DNA from: ATZT02 sp046048135
GTDB lineage: Bacteria > Actinomycetota > Actinomycetes > S36-B12 > UBA5976
Direction of reading: 5' to 3'
NCBI GenBank assembly: GCA_046048135.1
Contig: JBJOGR010000047.1
Location: forward strand, 1 to 16,939
Length of the DNA stretch: 16,939 bases
The notes beneath the pieces are model-generated. The model did not search any database and was not told where the DNA came from. It worked only from the letters and a program-made list of their open reading frames with translations. Positions 15,974-16,939 of this stretch are shown here, piece after piece (within the stretch, counting starts at the first letter, position 1; the number at the start of each line of letters is the position of its first letter). The position numbers and the translations under genes are program-made.

Positions 15974-16939
15974 CTACAGAACGGGTAAGTATCTATCCAA
16001 TTCCCATTGAGTGACTTGTTTTCTATATTCATCCCACTCAGCACGTTTATTTCTTAAGAAATAGTCAAAGACATGTTCGCCTAATGTGTCTGCAACTAGT
16101 TCACTTTTTTCCATAGTTTTAATTGCTTCATCTAAAGTTGTTGGAAGAGGCGTTAGTCCTAATGCTCTTCTTTCTGCATCAGTAAGTGACCACACGTCAT
16201 CTTCAGCTCCTTGTGGCAATGAATAATTTTCTTCAATACCTTTTAATCCAGCTGCTAACAAAACTGAATATGCAAGATAGGGATTTGCTGCTGAATCAAG
16301 GGCACGATATTCGATTCTGGTTGATTGACCTTTTGATGGTTTATACATCGGCACTCTTACTAAAGCTGATCTATTGTTATGTCCCCAACAAACATAAGCT
16401 GGAGCTTCTCCCCCACCGGTAAGACGTTTATAAGAATTCACATATTGATTTGTAACTGCAGTAAATTCTGGTGCATGTTTTAAAATTCCTGCAATAAAGT
16501 TTCTACCAATTTTACTTAATTGATATTCAGAACCTGGTTCATGAAAAGCATTCTTATCTCCTTCAAATAAAGATAGATGTGTGTGCATTCCAGAGCCTGG
16601 ATAATCTCTAAATGGTTTTGGCATGAATGAAGCTCTAACACCTTCAGAAAGTGCAACTTCTTTTACAACCAATCTAAAAGTCATGATGTTATCTGCGGTG
16701 CTTAATGCATCTGCGTAACGTAAATCTATTTCTTGCTGCCCTGGTCCACCTTCGTGATGAGAAAACTCAACAGAGATTCCCATTGATTCAAGCATCGTGA
16801 TTGCTTTTCTTCTAAAGTCATAACCTGGTCCTGATGCTGATTGATCAAAATATCCAACATAATCAATTGGAATTGGACTTGAAACATTTTTTGCAGCTTT
16901 ATCATCTTCAAATAAATAAAATTCAATTTCAGGATGAGT
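15974..16939 (-). CDS. glnA2: GlnA2-type glutamine synthetase (class I), 5' end cut by the window
   Basis: These are the C-terminal 321 residues of a type I glutamine synthetase-family ligase. The frame is open to the right edge, so the internal ATG at 16795 is not the start. Metal and substrate motifs are visible: HPEIEFYLF at the edge, HHEGGPGQQEIDLRYADAL, GMHTHLSLFEGD, NSYKRLTGGGEAP, NNRSALVRVPMY and IEYRALDSAANPYL. The closest family is the GlnA2 group of mycobacteria and streptomycetes, which shares VEFSHHEGGPGQQEIDLRYA and the end HVFDYFLRNKRAEWDEYR. The adenylylation tyrosine of GlnA1 (in NLYDLPPEE) is replaced by Trp in DDVWSLTDAE (codon 16190-16192), so GlnE should not modify this protein. 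GlnA2-type enzymes may make glutamine or gamma-glutamylated amines. Confidence 0.94.
   Translation of the reverse strand, partial: THPEIEFYLFEDDKAAKNVSSPIPIDYVGYFDQSASGPGYDFRRKAITMLESMGISVEFSHHEGGPGQQEIDLRYADALSTADNIMTFRLVVKEVALSEGVRASFMPKPFRDYPGSGMHTHLSLFEGDKNAFHEPGSEYQLSKIGRNFIAGILKHAPEFTAVTNQYVNSYKRLTGGGEAPAYVCWGHNNRSALVRVPMYKPSKGQSTRIEYRALDSAANPYLAYSVLLAAGLKGIEENYSLPQGAEDDVWSLTDAERRALGLTPLPTTLDEAIKTMEKSELVADTLGEHVFDYFLRNKRAEWDEYRKQVTQWELDRYLPVL

Noticed and set aside
16726..16926. A frame on the minus strand overlapping the glutamine synthetase gene near the right edge, which might suggest a frameshift
   Set aside because: The glutamine synthetase frame itself is open without interruption to base 16939 and encodes conserved residues (HPEIEFYLF), so there is no frameshift.

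Overview
The window looks like a piece of chromosome from an AT-rich, streamlined planktonic actinobacterium, of the freshwater acI/Nanopelagicales kind or a close relative. Three things support this. A heliorhodopsin of the actinobacterial type sits at the left edge. A glnA2-type glutamine synthetase lies in the same operon as glnE, and a fused CopD-CtaG copper/oxidase-assembly protein is present, both actinobacterial traits. Genes are packed tightly, with ATGA overlaps, abutting stop codons and no gene-free stretch over about 140 bp. There are no tRNA or rRNA genes, CRISPR arrays, insertion sequences or obvious transferred islands. Lineage is inferred from gene content only.

Layout, left to right. 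(1) 1-608 (+) is the C-terminal two thirds of a heliorhodopsin. It faces a saccharopine-dehydrogenase-family gene (663-1874, -) across a perfect 20-bp inverted repeat that should terminate both transcripts. (2) 2016-7345 (-) is a five-gene export-type operon, transcribed right to left: a membrane-fusion/adaptor protein with an internally duplicated module, a MacB-type ABC ATPase, a MacB/FtsX permease, thymidine kinase (tdk) and an MFS exporter. (3) trmB (7445-8101, -) and a nitroreductase gene (8120-8692, +) diverge from only 18 bp. The nitroreductase is followed by a YczE-like membrane protein and a CopD-CtaG fusion (to 11278, +). (4) 11279-16939 (-) is a nitrogen cluster transcribed right to left: glnA2 (5' end cut by the window), a lipoprotein that may be a TIM-barrel glycosidase-like protein, a class I glutamine amidotransferase-like protein, and glnE. 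The stop codons of the CopD-CtaG gene and glnE touch with no base between them.

Most of the genes are recognisable housekeeping or transport genes. The points of most interest are these: a heliorhodopsin and a glutamine synthetase cluster within about 15 kb, against reports that heliorhodopsin can bind glutamine synthetase; the duplicated lipoyl/beta-barrel module in the ABC adaptor; and an uncharacterised lipoprotein and amidotransferase inserted between glnA2 and glnE. The glutamine synthetase lacks the adenylylation tyrosine that GlnE normally modifies.
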